Below, piece after piece: positions 40,001-49,944 of a DNA stretch of 64,000 bases. Where the stretch lies: assembly GCF_040807025.1 (NCBI RefSeq), contig NC_090943.1:124309400-124373399 (forward strand), given 5' to 3'. A program made the translations under genes and the position numbers. The number at the start of each line of letters is the position of its first letter. Position 1 is the first letter of the stretch. Below the pieces are notes generated by a model. It saw only the letters and a list, made by a program, of their open reading frames with translations. It did no database searches and was not told where the DNA came from. This DNA comes from Struthio camelus. Lineage: Eukaryota; Chordata; Aves; Struthioniformes; Struthionidae.

Positions 40001-43000
40001 ACTATAACAAATTTATGCTCCTGATATAAGATCCTCCCAGGAACTGAATGACCACAGAAATGGCTACAGTGCCACTTTCTCTTTTCCCCATTTTTACATC
40101 ACAATAGGAGGCAAAGATGCTGGCTCAGAATCCATTTTCACTAAGCTTATGACAGGAAGAAATGTCACACTGCAAGACAATTTCTCTGACGATTTTTGCA
40201 TATACAAAAATGCTCTTGTCTTTAAGATAAAATCAAAAGATAATAAAACATTTAGGGTCATAAAAGTGAATTAAGAGTCTTTGTTGTCAGGGAAGCGCTG
40301 CTGGCATGACTAAATGAAAAGTTTCACACTGACATCTTTGATTGATTTACTCTATTTCCACTTTCTTTTTTTTTTTTTTTCATCTCTACTACTGTGGTGA
40401 GAGCCTCTGGTTGAGATTCTATTAGCTGAGACTAACAAGGTTAAATGAGAAAAAGTGATAGAATCTAACCTACAGTTCTTAATGTAATCATATTCAAGAC
40501 TACAGTATGCAATTATTTTATTACATTACATGTTGATATTTAAGACCACTCATTCATTATTATCATATCGGAAAAATTCTAGAGAAGATAAAATCCTATG
40601 AGTATAATTTTATAATTTATTGTAAAAGATATTTTCATTCTGTATTGTAAACTTGGAGGTTATTACGATCAGCTGCTGTTCCTCCACATCCCCTAGCTTC
40701 TTAACAACTGGGAAATCTGAAAAGGATAACAAAGCTGTTTCTTTTGCTGAAGAGTTTAAGGCAACACTCTTAACCACAGTGTGATTGTAAATATACATTT
40801 TAGTATTTGCATAAATATCCATAAACATTATCTGATGTTCTAATACAAATGCCATGATGGCATATAACCAGACAGAGGAACGTCTCCAGCCAACTACACA
40901 GCAAATCATTGATTTTCTAAAGCATATATGCAAGTACCCACCTAGCCTCATGCATAAAATCAAGGTCTTAAATCTCTACAAATACACACTTAATGTTAGT
41001 TGCAGTTTCAATGTTTAGCACACGTGCATGAATCTGTGACCGGAATTAGTCTAAAATATCTTCAGAAGCTCAGTGAGGTCATTATAATACTTGTAAAAAC
41101 AACTGGCAAATTCTTTGTAAATTTCACAAAATATAGGCGGGACAACTATTTTTTTTTCTCCTCCATTTTCAGACATATATACAAACACATATGGAGGAGG
41201 AGGAGGAGTACCTTCTGGTGTTGAAGACACTACAGCGGTTGGCTATGGTACTGGCACTGGTTACGGAACAGCTGGAGGAATTTCTGGAACAGGAGAAGCA
41301 AAGGGGTCATGCGGAGGAACGATAAAAGAGTATCGAGAAGGAGGGGTGAATATGGCCTTCCTAGACAACTACTTCTCTGAGGTAACTAGCACATCCTCTT
41401 TGTAATGTATCTGTGAGCCTACTGGTAGATTCTCCTTTCCAAGTTACATGGTGAATATCCAAAATAATTCCACTGAAATTGAAACTTATATGACATAGAA
41501 CTGTTGTGAGAGAAAAACAGATTGTATTAATAGGAAAAAAAATGGTTAGTAATAATACTACTTTTGAGATGCTGGCATAATAAATTTGATTGCTTGATAA
41601 CATTCATTTTTTGATAAAATTGATAGACACGTTGAAGATATAAGCAAAGTTGGTAGCCTGTTTGGTAGCAAGCAAATTATTTCAGCTTAATAAGTGACCA
41701 TGAAAATTATGTTTACCACGTTTTTCAGTATATAAAAAGATAATAACATTGAGAATATATTCCTTACCTAAAATTGTTCACAAATTGAACTCTCTAGAGA
41801 TTGCTTAATGAAGGGACTTTAACCTTCAAGGAACTGTGAATATCGGTTCCCTTTCTTCTGGTTTTTCATTACTTTTTGTCCAGAAAAATGTGTGAACTGC
41901 AAATGACACAAATACTCAGTTCTGTAATTGTCAAAAGATTAATTAGCTTTTACACAGAGGATAAAAAATTGCTATGGCATTTGCATGATTAATGGATTAA
42001 TGGGATACATTTTCATGATTAGCAAGAAGAATGAGGCATAAATACTATAACTGCATATGTCATCAAAACATCGATTACTATTTTAAGGACCACTGCACTT
42101 CAAAATCTAAAAAAGGTGCAGTGGTGGAGGACACAGAGCGGTCCTTAACATAGATTTCCTCCAGACTGGGATCTCCCTGCCAGGGCTGGGAGCACTATAT
42201 GTTAATCACCTGCCCAAATCCACCCATCCCAAATCAGCGACCCCAGTCCTGCTCTAAACTAATAATTCCCCTCTGAGTGTCTCAGTTCGCCAAGCCTTCC
42301 CCACTGTGCCCAACCCTCAGTCCCATCTTTTCCATCCTGGGCTCTTAGCTGTTCCCTTCACCTCCCAGCTTTGTTCCTCTTCCTACCACTATGTCCAGAT
42401 ATTGCTGCCCAAAGCTTGCATTCCCCCTTTCCCTTCCACTCTCTCCCTTTACCCCATAGTCACACCTGCTATTGACAGACAGATACTATGCCATTCCTTG
42501 GCTGACTTGGCTGGCTGACTTCATGCCGTCCCCAGGCCACCCTCTAGGCCCCTGCTCTGATGGCAATTTCCAAACCTCAGCAAAGGTTCCATTTTATCAA
42601 AATCTCCGTTTGGAGATCCTGAAGGCAGAAAAGTAGGAAATCTCTAGGAAAATTATTGCCCAAATGTTAAATAAAAACTCATGTCTTAGCAGTGCTTGTT
42701 TTAACTAAATTTGAGATGCTAAGTGTTTGCAGAAGCAAGAACAAAACATCAGTAACATTTGAATAGGACTTATTTCAAGGTCACAAAGATGTTGCTGATT
42801 TTTTTTTTTTTATTCTTTTAGGTGATGTTGTTTTTCAAGTCCACTAGGCCTGGCCATGATTAGAGAAACCTCAATATGGTTAGAGTTAAAAACCTGAAGA
42901 GAAGTAATTCTCTTTTTTTAACCCGTTTTTTTCTAAATTACAGAAAGCATTTGTGTATGCAGATGAAGATGAAGGTCGTCCAGCAAATGACTGTCTATTA

Positions 43001-43900
43001 ATATATGATCATGAAGGAGTAGATACTCCTGTTGGCTCTGTGGGTTGCTGCAGCTTTATTGGAGAAGATACAGATGAAACGTATTTGGATACATTAGGAC
43101 CAAAATTTAAGACCCTGGCAGAGATCTGTCTGGGCAAAGAAATTGAAACTTTTCCTGAAGTTAACCTGCCATGGCCATCTGGTAGTGCTACCTTTCCCAA
43201 CCCTGAAAGCGATCTAAATCTTCCACCACCTGGAACCACCATCATTGTCAACGGAAGTGCACCAATGCCTCCGCCAGCTGGTACTACAACAATTGTTACC
43301 GAAAACACCTATACATCCGGGTCTACCTTGCAGCCCCCAAGGCTGACATCTGATCCTTTGCTCCACGGCAATGTGATGGCGACTGAGACCTACACATCCG
43401 GCCCACCGTCCCTTAGCGTTGACCCTCTGCACGCGTCAAACGTCGTCGTAACCGAAAGAGTTGTCGGGCCGGCATCTGCCTCCGATTTGCGTGGCATGCT
43501 AGACATCCCTGATCTCACGGAGGGGTCCAATGTCATTGTCACGGAAAGAGTGATCGCGCCCAACTCGCGGCTCCCAGCCTCCCTGAGCATTCCCGACCTC
43601 GTAGACGGGTCGAACGTGGTGGTAACAGAAAGGGTGATCCGACCAGCCACTGGGATGCCCGGCAGCTTAATCAACATCCCTGCCGAGCTGTCCAGCACCC
43701 ACAACATGGTGGTCACAGAAAGAGTAGTGTCGGGGGCTCCAATGAGCGGCCTGGGTGGGGCCAGCCTAGGTGGGATGAATAGCGTGGCCCAGATTTTGAA
43801 TGCCGACTGCCACCTCAGCCAGCCCGTGGGCACGGCCTCCCCCGGCACCTCGCGGCAGAGGGTGACCAAGTACAGCACCGTGCAGTACTCCAGCCAGTGA
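22473..43900 (+). CDS. DSG4-like: Desmoglein of the DSG1/DSG3/DSG4 group, complete 16-exon coding region
   Basis: Desmosomal cadherin, 1192 residues, made by joining 22473-22520, 29308-29343, 29722-29850, 30548-30703, 30856-31003, 31854-32017, 32259-32393, 32889-33074, 33259-33518, 34519-34661, 34815-35033, 36277-36855, 38817-38965, 39468-39528, 41173-41381 and 42944-43900. All introns are GT-AG and the frame is continuous. Order of parts: signal peptide and propeptide (1-48) ending in RRQKR; mature start EWIKF with the adhesive Trp as residue 2; four cadherin repeats (about 49-496) with LDRE, DADE and DxNDN calcium motifs; membrane-proximal anchor with a CxC motif (582-584); Gly-rich stalk (601-717); membrane segment (about 719-740); CCGC juxtamembrane cysteines (745-748); plakoglobin-binding catenin segment (about 863-900); and desmoglein repeat domain (about 985-1140). 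The protein would join cells at desmosomes by binding partner cadherins outside and plakoglobin inside. Ectodomain and propeptide resemble mammalian DSG4; the C-terminal repeats resemble DSG1. Family assignment is secure; orthology to one paralogue is not. Confidence 0.93.
25964..26022 (+). repeat. 59-bp dispersed direct repeat, copy 1
   Basis: Matches 26957-27015 at 55 of 59 positions (four substitutions, no gaps). Flanking DNA does not match. Confidence 0.85.
26957..27015 (+). repeat. 59-bp dispersed direct repeat, copy 2
   Basis: Second copy of the element at 25964, 993 bp further on, same orientation, inside desmoglein intron 1. Confidence 0.85.
29308..29343 (+). CDS. DSG4-like: Desmoglein exon 2: propeptide microexon (36 nt)
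   Basis: A 12-codon phase-0 exon ([12 protein letters not shown]) between the acceptor ending TTCTTGCAG and the donor GTAATA. Known desmogleins have a 12-codon second exon at this place. It completes the signal peptide and starts the propeptide. Confidence 0.85.
29722..29850 (+). CDS. DSG4-like: Desmoglein exon 3: propeptide, convertase site and start of EC1
   Basis: Forty-three codons (residues 29-71). They open with VKEWDENG and contain the proprotein-convertase site RRQKR (44-48), then the mature N-terminus [20 protein letters not shown], identical to the mammalian DSG1/DSG4 sequence as I recall it. Trp50 is residue 2 of the mature protein, which swaps between partners in cadherin adhesion. 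Acceptor is CAAAG; donor is GTAAGT. Confidence 0.95.
30548..30703 (+). CDS. DSG4-like: Desmoglein exon 4: EC1 core
   Basis: Fifty-two codons (72-123), phase 0. Shows the EC1 signature [18 protein letters not shown] followed by IVDRE, the first interdomain calcium motif. NIT is a possible N-glycosylation site. Confidence 0.95.
30856..31003 (+). CDS. DSG4-like: Desmoglein exon 5: EC1-EC2 junction
   Basis: Residues 124-172 plus the first base of codon 173. Contains [16 protein letters not shown], the canonical calcium linker between EC1 and EC2. The mammalian DSG1/DSG4 YCRALNS stretch is here RCFAKHS. Ends in phase 1 at GTAAGT. Confidence 0.95.
31854..32017 (+). CDS. DSG4-like: Desmoglein exon 6: EC2
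   Basis: Residues 173-227. Contains [18 protein letters not shown] (calcium-binding DADE motif) and the second TGEL..YLDRE motif. Donor is GTAAAA, phase 0. Confidence 0.95.
32259..32393 (+). CDS. DSG4-like: Desmoglein exon 7: end of EC2
   Basis: Forty-five codons (228-272) with [10 protein letters not shown], the paired cysteines CSC typical of this EC2 position, and the linker [11 protein letters not shown]. Phase 0, donor GTAAGT. Confidence 0.95.
32889..33074 (+). CDS. DSG4-like: Desmoglein exon 8: EC3
   Basis: Sixty-two codons (273-334): [32 protein letters not shown] and NQGILRVIK. The FFISGNE stretch is desmoglein-specific, close to both DSG1 and DSG4. Acceptor TTCCAG, donor GTATGG. 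Confidence 0.94.
33259..33518 (+). CDS. DSG4-like: Desmoglein exon 9: EC3 end and EC4 start
   Basis: Residues 335-420 plus two bases. Opens [20 protein letters not shown], a degenerate third calcium motif, followed by [20 protein letters not shown] marks the EC3/EC4 boundary and AIDEDTG the EC4 calcium motif. Ends in phase 2 at GTAAGG. Confidence 0.94.
34519..34661 (+). CDS. DSG4-like: Desmoglein exon 10: EC4
   Basis: Residues 421-468 plus one base. Contains [18 protein letters not shown] followed by VIDRES, the EC4 calcium motif, and [11 protein letters not shown]. The phase-1 end is supported by the G codon completed in exon 11. Confidence 0.93.
34815..35033 (+). CDS. DSG4-like: Desmoglein exon 11: EC4 end and extracellular anchor
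   Basis: Residues 469-541 plus one base. Contains [19 protein letters not shown], the last calcium motif, then [13 protein letters not shown] and the anchor (EC5-like) region with GSPFAFSI. That second half aligns with the full anchor of mammalian DSG4, not the shortened one of DSG1. Donor GTAAAT, phase 1. Confidence 0.92.
36277..36855 (+). CDS. DSG4-like: Desmoglein exon 12: anchor, Gly-rich stalk and transmembrane start
   Basis: Residues 542-734 plus one base, unusually long. Starts with anchor sequence (RDNQGRSCL, then [10 protein letters not shown]), passes into a Gly-rich tract (601-652, 33 of 52 residues Gly, in G-G-A/T/S-G patterns), then an Asp/Gly/Ser/Tyr stretch to about 717, and ends in the hydrophobic segment [14 protein letters not shown]. 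Donor GTAAGT, phase 1, exactly where other desmogleins interrupt the membrane segment. Confidence 0.93.
36453..36608 (+). repeat. Coding GGT/GCT-type triplet repeat (Gly-rich stalk)
   Basis: Imperfect triplet repeat of GGT with GCT, AGT, ACT and AGC codons interspersed, 52 codons, in frame inside desmoglein exon 12. Near-identical sub-blocks (GGTGGTGCTGGTGGTGGT) recur, as expected from replication slippage or unequal exchange. Because it is a pure multiple of three in phase, length changes would alter the stalk length without breaking the frame. Confidence 0.9.
36856..38816 (+). other. Desmoglein intron 12
   Basis: 1961 bp. Holds a (TA)26 microsatellite near its start and a short (GT)n. No exon seen. 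If retained, it would add about 20 residues after the membrane segment before a stop at about 36918. Confidence 0.75.
37024..37075. repeat. (TA)26 microsatellite
   Basis: Uninterrupted TA dinucleotide run, self-complementary, about 170 bp after the membrane-segment exon, followed by CGTTTGTGTGTGTGT. Confidence 0.97.
38817..38965 (+). CDS. DSG4-like: Desmoglein exon 13: end of membrane segment and juxtamembrane region
   Basis: Residues 735-784. LIPILM finishes the membrane helix. CCGCG (745-749) offers cysteines at the place where desmogleins are palmitoylated. [20 protein letters not shown] is the conserved intracellular anchor. Donor GTCAGT is slightly non-consensus but keeps phase 0. Confidence 0.93.
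39468..39528 (+). CDS. DSG4-like: Desmoglein exon 14: small cytoplasmic exon
   Basis: Twenty codons plus one base (785-804), [20 protein letters not shown]. It corresponds to the DVSNICAPMTA segment of DSG4. Acceptor TTTCCAG, donor GTAAGC. Confidence 0.88.
39529..41172 (+). other. Desmoglein intron 14
   Basis: 1644 bp without a visible exon. Contains a 13-A run at about 39858 and a 15-T run at 40366-40380. Confidence 0.75.
41173..41381 (+). CDS. DSG4-like: Desmoglein exon 15: intracellular linker, start of catenin segment
   Basis: Residues 805-874. IYTNTYGG is conserved among desmogleins. It is followed by a Gly/Thr/Tyr-rich tract ([13 protein letters not shown]) and then [18 protein letters not shown], the first half of the plakoglobin-binding segment. 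Donor GTAACT, phase 0. Confidence 0.92.
41382..42943 (+). other. Desmoglein intron 15 with a C-rich interval
   Basis: The first 700 bp and the last 350 bp are AT-rich. About 42140-42590 is strongly C/T-rich (many CCC and CCT blocks) and differs from its surroundings. No coding signal; it may be a decayed mobile element that I cannot name. Confidence 0.55.
42944..43900 (+). CDS. DSG4-like: Desmoglein exon 16: catenin segment, linker and repeat domain, stop
   Basis: 318 codons (875-1192) plus TGA. Opens [19 protein letters not shown], the core of the plakoglobin-binding segment, then [13 protein letters not shown] proline-rich linker follows. The repeat unit domain has about six copies, 28-31 residues apart: two degenerate ([18 protein letters not shown]) and four strong (SNVVVTERV at 1039, SNVIVTERV at 1069, SNVVVTERV at 1097, HNMVVTERV at 1127). 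The end [11 protein letters not shown] matches desmoglein C-termini. The inter-repeat sequences ([11 protein letters not shown] and so on) are DSG1-like. GC and CpG content rise sharply from about 43200. Confidence 0.95.
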   Translation, partial: KAFVYADEDEGRPANDCLLIYDHEGVDTPVGSVGCCSFIGEDTDETYLDTLGPKFKTLAEICLGKEIETFPEVNLPWPSGSATFPNPESDLNLPPPGTTIIVNGSAPMPPPAGTTTIVTENTYTSGSTLQPPRLTSDPLLHGNVMATETYTSGPPSLSVDPLHASNVVVTERVVGPASASDLRGMLDIPDLTEGSNVIVTERVIAPNSRLPASLSIPDLVDGSNVVVTERVIRPATGMPGSLINIPAELSSTHNMVVTERVVSGAPMSGLGGASLGGMNSVAQILNADCHLSQPVGTASPGTSRQRVTKYSTVQYSSQ

Positions 43901-46900
43901 GCCGCCCCCACGGGCCCTTGCTCTGGCCCAAAACGCGGCTCGCCATGGCACCTGTTGCCCGTTGCCAACCGAGGATATTGTTATATTTAGAACTAGCAAA
44001 TAACGGCAAAATTTCAGGGATTCTTACTCAAGGAGGATTCTCATGAGGGTACTCAGTTTCAAAGTCATACTCAGAACTTGGTCAGGGAGGGGAAAATTCA
44101 GGCTAGCTTTAAATATCTTTTTTCTCTTCAGGTAGCAGCAAGAGTGTGTAAACAGATAATTCTGTTTTTGGAGAAAGATCTGATTACCAGACAACGCAGT
44201 GAGAGGGGATCCTTGGACAGCATGAATGAGCATCACATGAAACAGTGTTAAAACGCTGTATTGCTGAGTGATCTCCCATGAGAATCAGATTTAGGTTAAT
44301 GGCTCCTTACCGACCAGATAGGAAAGGAACATAGTTAATACTTAGTCAACCCATGACTAAATAAGCACTTTTAAATGCATCCTTCTACTTCGCTTGCAAT
44401 TAAATGTGCTCTACAAAACGGTACTTTAAATCATTTCTGCTGCCACCAGCAATAGTTATAAATAATAGTCATACAAACACAGTACATTTTCATAGCTTTC
44501 TCAGTAAAAAGTTCTCAGTAAAGTAAGTACTTCATCAGAATTGCCATGTTGTTACTACCCCAGTGAAGTTTGACTAGTAATTCACTGCAGCTGGTGCAGT
44601 AGAATTGAACCTGTTACCCATGAAGCTGTTTGCCTCGTCTTTTCTCCATTGCTGTCACTACCATAGCTACTCTAAAAGGACTGCAGTGAAAAGCAGATTT
44701 TTTTGCCAAACTATAACTATCATTCAAGTCTCCAATATCTGGGTGTATTATAAGGACTATAATATACCATATTGGTTTTATTTTCCAATAGTGGCAAGAA
44801 AATAATGTCTTAGATGCTTTGTGCTGTGGGGAGGCAATAGCGAATATAATAGTGATATTGGTAGCTGAACTCCTTCGTGAAAATAAAAAAATACGTGGCA
44901 ATGATACAAATTTGCTAATGCACAATGTGGAGAATTGTTATTTCATATGTCAACGTATTTTGCATTGATATTTTGAAAGTTTATTTTAATGTGTTAATTG
45001 AAAAAGTCATTATGATTCTATAATCTTAATTAAATCTGGCATTTATTTTCCCACAAGAACAGCTTTACTGGACTCTGTCATTCTTGTAATACCTTAATAT
45101 GCTTTAGAATACAACCTGAAGGAACAAAATACTGAAATATAGTATCTATCTCCTTTTATTTCTGTACTATATGTATAGTATACAAAACACTGCTGCAGTG
45201 TAAATACAATAGAGTTATATAGAGGGACTAGCTTTTTTTTGCTAGATCACAAAATCAGTACTTCTTTTCCCTTACCTTTAAGAGTTGTTTGTGGACTTCC
45301 CACTTGATAAAATGAAAAAGAAACTTCTAGTTGCATATCCAGATTAAATCATTCCGAAGAACTGAATGACAAGTTTCTGAGTCTGATGTCAGGAAAAGCC
45401 TACTTTTTTTTAACATAGGATTTCAGAAATGTGACTAGATCCACTGCCAAAGACAGTTCGCAATGCCTTTTGAGTCACTGTTATTACAGTCATTGACATC
45501 AGTGCTCCCTAGAAGTTATCCAAGGCTACCTCAAAAAAGGGTCCTTTCACGGCCTCAAGCCTTTTATGAAACAATTAAGAGTGCTAGATACTGTCGCTGT
45601 AATAGTGAAGCCCTGCTACTTTTTATTTCGTCCTGTAGCCTTGGTGATCTTAAGTATCCCTTAAATTTTGTTGATTTCAGTGGAATTATTCTCTTCTATT
45701 TGTTATATACAACTGTAAGTATGGTTTCTGGAATCATTCTTTAAGGAAGGAAAATAGGTACTAATATATAAAGGTGAATTATTTTAAGTCTGGGTAATAT
45801 ATGCTGAAATTTGGTAAATACTGACAAGCTCCCTTTCATTTTACTAACCACCTATCTACACAAAAAAGTAAATATTTGAAATATTTATGGCTCGCTGTAG
45901 ATTTAGAAAGCCTCTGCAATACAGCCAAAGCCCATGAGAGATTTTTTTGAATGTTAAAAAATGAAAATGAAGTTCTGTGTAAATATTTCCATAATCACCT
46001 TAGGCAAATCAAAAATACTGTTCCTTGCTGTACTCCTAGGTTATAAAAGTGGACTTTAGGAGTACATGCTAAATTCTTTGTTACCCTCTTGAACAAATTT
46101 TGTGATGTATGAGTGTTTGAACTGACTCTGTTTTCTTGCATGTCTAGAAGTAGAAAGGAGAGTGAATAACATAAAAAAATATTTTTCAAAAGTAGAACTA
46201 CTTTTTTTATGCAGGGGTTGTCTACTCTGTTACGACTTTTTCCAGCTCTTTTTAAAGAACAATAGCTTGTTATTTAATGAAAAGTCTTGAAAGAATTCTA
46301 GCATTTTTCAAATATTTGTTTCTCATTTGTCAAATAGGAATCAAAACATTATTGCTCAGTGCATTTCCAGTGCATTTGTGAATAATAATTTCAATTGTTT
46401 TGTAATTGATATAAACTTTCTTAAATTTGTTTTGTTAGTGAGTTAAGCACATTTCTATGTTACTACAAATTGCAGAACAAAAATATATCTGAAGATGTGA
46501 ACAAATACTCAGTTATTACCAATGCTGTGCAAATTCTTTTTCTAGCTTTATTATTAAAAAGTAGCATATAGTTTAATCCTGACTAACAGATACTAGTTTA
46601 TTTTCTTTTTCTTCATTTGTGATTTAGAAGCCCATTTGCTGTCTAGCTTTAATTGTTGTTTAATAATGAAGCATGAATAATATTCAGGAGAGAGAGAGAA
46701 TTTTGAATAGTGATGTCAATTCTTCTATAACCATTCAAGCAAAAAAACCCTACTAAAGTGTGGACAGCTTGCAGCATCAAGTCTATGGGTTTTTTTTGTT
46801 TTTGTTTTTTTTTTAACATGGGTTTTGTAGAGCAGGATCCTACAGTTTTACACAGGCTTATCCAGATCTTTGTAGCATAAAAAGTCTATTGCCATTGAAA

Positions 46901-47320
46901 TAAATATACCACAACCTGAGCATCTTTTAGATTATTATCTTGGGAGCAGTGTTTGAATTTGAACTGCAGGTTTTTATTCTTTTTACTCAGATCTCGTTTT
47001 GTGGTAATAAATATGTTAGGAATAAAATTTTAACTGTCGTGAGCGGGACCCACTACTTGTAATATGAACAGAACACACAATTTAAGCAAAAATCCAAAAT
47101 AGTCCATGGTTTTGCTTGAATTAATATAGCTATAGAATTCAAATGCTCCTCACTACTGAGTAACCGAATGCATCATTTTCATTCTATTTAAAATATAATT
47201 AATATTACAGTTTTATTAGTATTTTCCTAAATAGAAATATTAGAATTTTGCTTGTAATAATTTCTGAATGGCATTGAAACAATACAATAAACGATCATTT
47301 GGAGCATCATGTTTTGAGTA
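43901..47320 (+). other. Presumed 3' untranslated region of the desmoglein gene
   Basis: AT-rich sequence after the stop codon with no supported ORF. It holds several AATAAA hexamers, among them 44882-44887 and 47286-47291. The second is followed by a T/G-rich stretch and would give a UTR of about 3.4 kb. Desmoglein 3' UTRs are often long, but the true end cannot be fixed without transcripts. Confidence 0.4.
47286..47291 (+). terminator. Candidate polyadenylation signal AATAAA
   Basis: AATAAA followed within 25-35 bases by ATGTTTTGAGTAG, a modest GT-rich downstream element. Alternatives are AATAAA at 44882 and 48264. No transcript evidence. Confidence 0.3.
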
Positions 47321-49925
47321 GAATGGCTCAGTACTTTTTTTTTTCATTTATCATTATTTATCATTAATTTATCATTATTTATTTTATACTTAGTTTTCTT
47401 AAAACCGCAAGTTTGTGCAGGAAAATTCTAGCTTTACTTTTCTTTCAGAAAAAAAATTGAAATAAAATGTGTCGATCTAAAAGGTCAGGACATCCCAGGC
47501 TGAAATTACTTCATGTGTCAAAATGATTCAAGACATAGTGCTGCAGTTAAATGCAGCAATAATTTGTGTCAGGTCTTATGATAGTTACAGTACAATTTCC
47601 TCAAGTTATCATTCTTCTCTGTACTGTTCTCTCACTAGACTGCCTTTTCTATGATGTACTTCTGTCCTTTTTCCACTCTGAAACAGTGCTTCACAGGAGC
47701 TATAGTTTAACCCAGGAGAACAAGGCATTTGTTTCTAAACATAAAAACCGTATATTTTGACATCTCCGAATCAAATTTCTGTCTAACCTCCCAGGCTACA
47801 ATTTATGATAATAATGAATTTTGTATGGAGATTTTTCAAAAGAGTTTATTTGAACTCGGTATAATACTGCTTTTTAAAATATATATATCTATATATTCTA
47901 AGTCTATTTTATCATTTTATTTGGCCTTAATATTTTGACATCCTTTCCATCCATACTTCATATAGCATGACTTTTAGCACTCGCACATAACCTCAAATAA
48001 CAATTTAAAGATCTTGACAGGAAGTTCAGTTAGTAGAAATCATTGTCCATCTTCCATTGCAAAGCAATGATAACATAGTCTGGTAACATTGCCAATACAT
48101 TGCATTACAATGAAGATGAACTATCACTTACTTTTCATGTATTCAGATGCTTCTTGATGTAGAGCTAAAGTAAAAGTCTGTTAAATGAAACTATTTGTTA
48201 TGCCCAAGCAACCTTTATGGAGTCGAGTTTATGGGAGCTGCACATGCAAGTCAAAAATGGCTCAATAAAGTTATTTCAAATTCCAAGAGCACAGAAATTT
48301 TACAAAAAGGAGAACAGTGATAAAAGTACAATTTGTGATAGTTTTGGATACACTTTTCTAAATGTGTCATATTTTCTTGTTCACATAAGCAGTTAAATAT
48401 CATCTTGTAATTCAGGATACAGCACAATAAGCTGTGAAATGGAACAGTCACGGAAAGCTAATATAGGACAAGAAAGGTGTTTCATTGACATCCATCTTGT
48501 ATCCTGACTTTTGATATTCATCAAACACTATCAAGGTTACTTGCAAAATTAGTTAGCTGATTGTGTAACTACTGTTTAGCCCTTTTTATTTTTTTGAAAA
48601 GCTCTAATAAAGTAATATCAAATACATATGATATTAGTGGCTGGATTTTTTTTCCTCTCCAGCTCATTCATTAAATTTCAATTCATTTTAAGCCAGTAAA
48701 TCTCTAGGTAAAATAAACAGTAATTTTACACCTGCCAGCTTTGATCTTGCAATGAGCCAGCACCAAAGACCTGGGCAAAGGTCTGTCTACATGCCAGTCA
48801 ATGCAGGATCAGGTTGTTAGGGAGGTGAACCAGTTTGTGACATTGGATTGAAACTCAAGAGACTAAAATCTGGCTAGGACTCCTTATAGGACCTTGGTAA
48901 GTTCTTTAATTATTTTTTTCTGAATTTTCAATAAACTGTCTTTGAAAAGGGGAATAGTAACTGAGTCTCGTCCCCTTAAGAGTATTATGAAAAATTCATT
49001 CACTTTTGCAAGATGTCCAGGAGTTATGATACTCAATTAAATATTTAAATAGGTTGCCAGCAACGTGCTTGTAACACAAATACAGAGAACGTTTCTTCAG
49101 TTTCTGAGGCTGAGTGCCTACAGAAATGAATGCAATTTGCTTGCAAAATTGTACATTCAAAAGTTACTAATAATAGCAGGTAAGTAATGCTTTTCATATG
49201 TCCTTTGTAGGTATGTAAGTCTGGCTTTTATCTCTTTGATTTCCTTAGGTAATATACCATTCAATCAAAATGACAACAGGAAGTTGTGACTGTAGTACGT
49301 GCAGGTTCAGAAAGCAATGAATTCATGTGCAACAGGTCTATAAACATAAACTAAAAAAACTGGGCTGGGTGAGTACCAGGGTATAGCTTGGTAAGCTCTG
49401 ACCAATGAACGAGCAAATTGCAATGCTTAGATCAGTGTTGGGGCATAGAAAATGCATAAATGGGTGGATGACTCCATGGATAAATGTTTTTAGTAAGAAA
49501 GACAGTATTTAAGAGCAGTCAAGTCTAAACATCTAAGTACAGAAAAAAAACATGTGGATGCACAGAAGGTAACAGAACTATTTATAAGCAATGTATCCTG
49601 AGCTAAATCAGCAGTAACCTTGTCATAGTCTTTGCTCTAATGCTGAATGGAAGCAATATCCAAACAGGGCCAGTCTCTTTTCCTCAGCCATGTTTCCAAG
49701 CCCATCAGAGAGTGTAGCATGCTTTAGTACACACTGAACCCTTTCTCTTACCTGGGTCTGTCTGTGCAGGGCAGTAACCATGCCTGGCATGCATGCACTT
49801 TCTGAAGAGCATCTACTGCCAGCATTGTCAGAGACAGAATACTGGGGTAATGGATCGGCTGTTTAACTCAGTAGGGAGTTTCTGATGCTCTTACAGTAAT
49901 AACTGTGCTACCAAGAAATATATCC

Positions 49926-49944
49926 TTTTTTTTTTTTTTTTTTT
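49926..49944. repeat. Poly-T tract (19 T)
   Basis: Uninterrupted T run. No retroposed gene or SINE body seen next to it. Confidence 0.9.
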
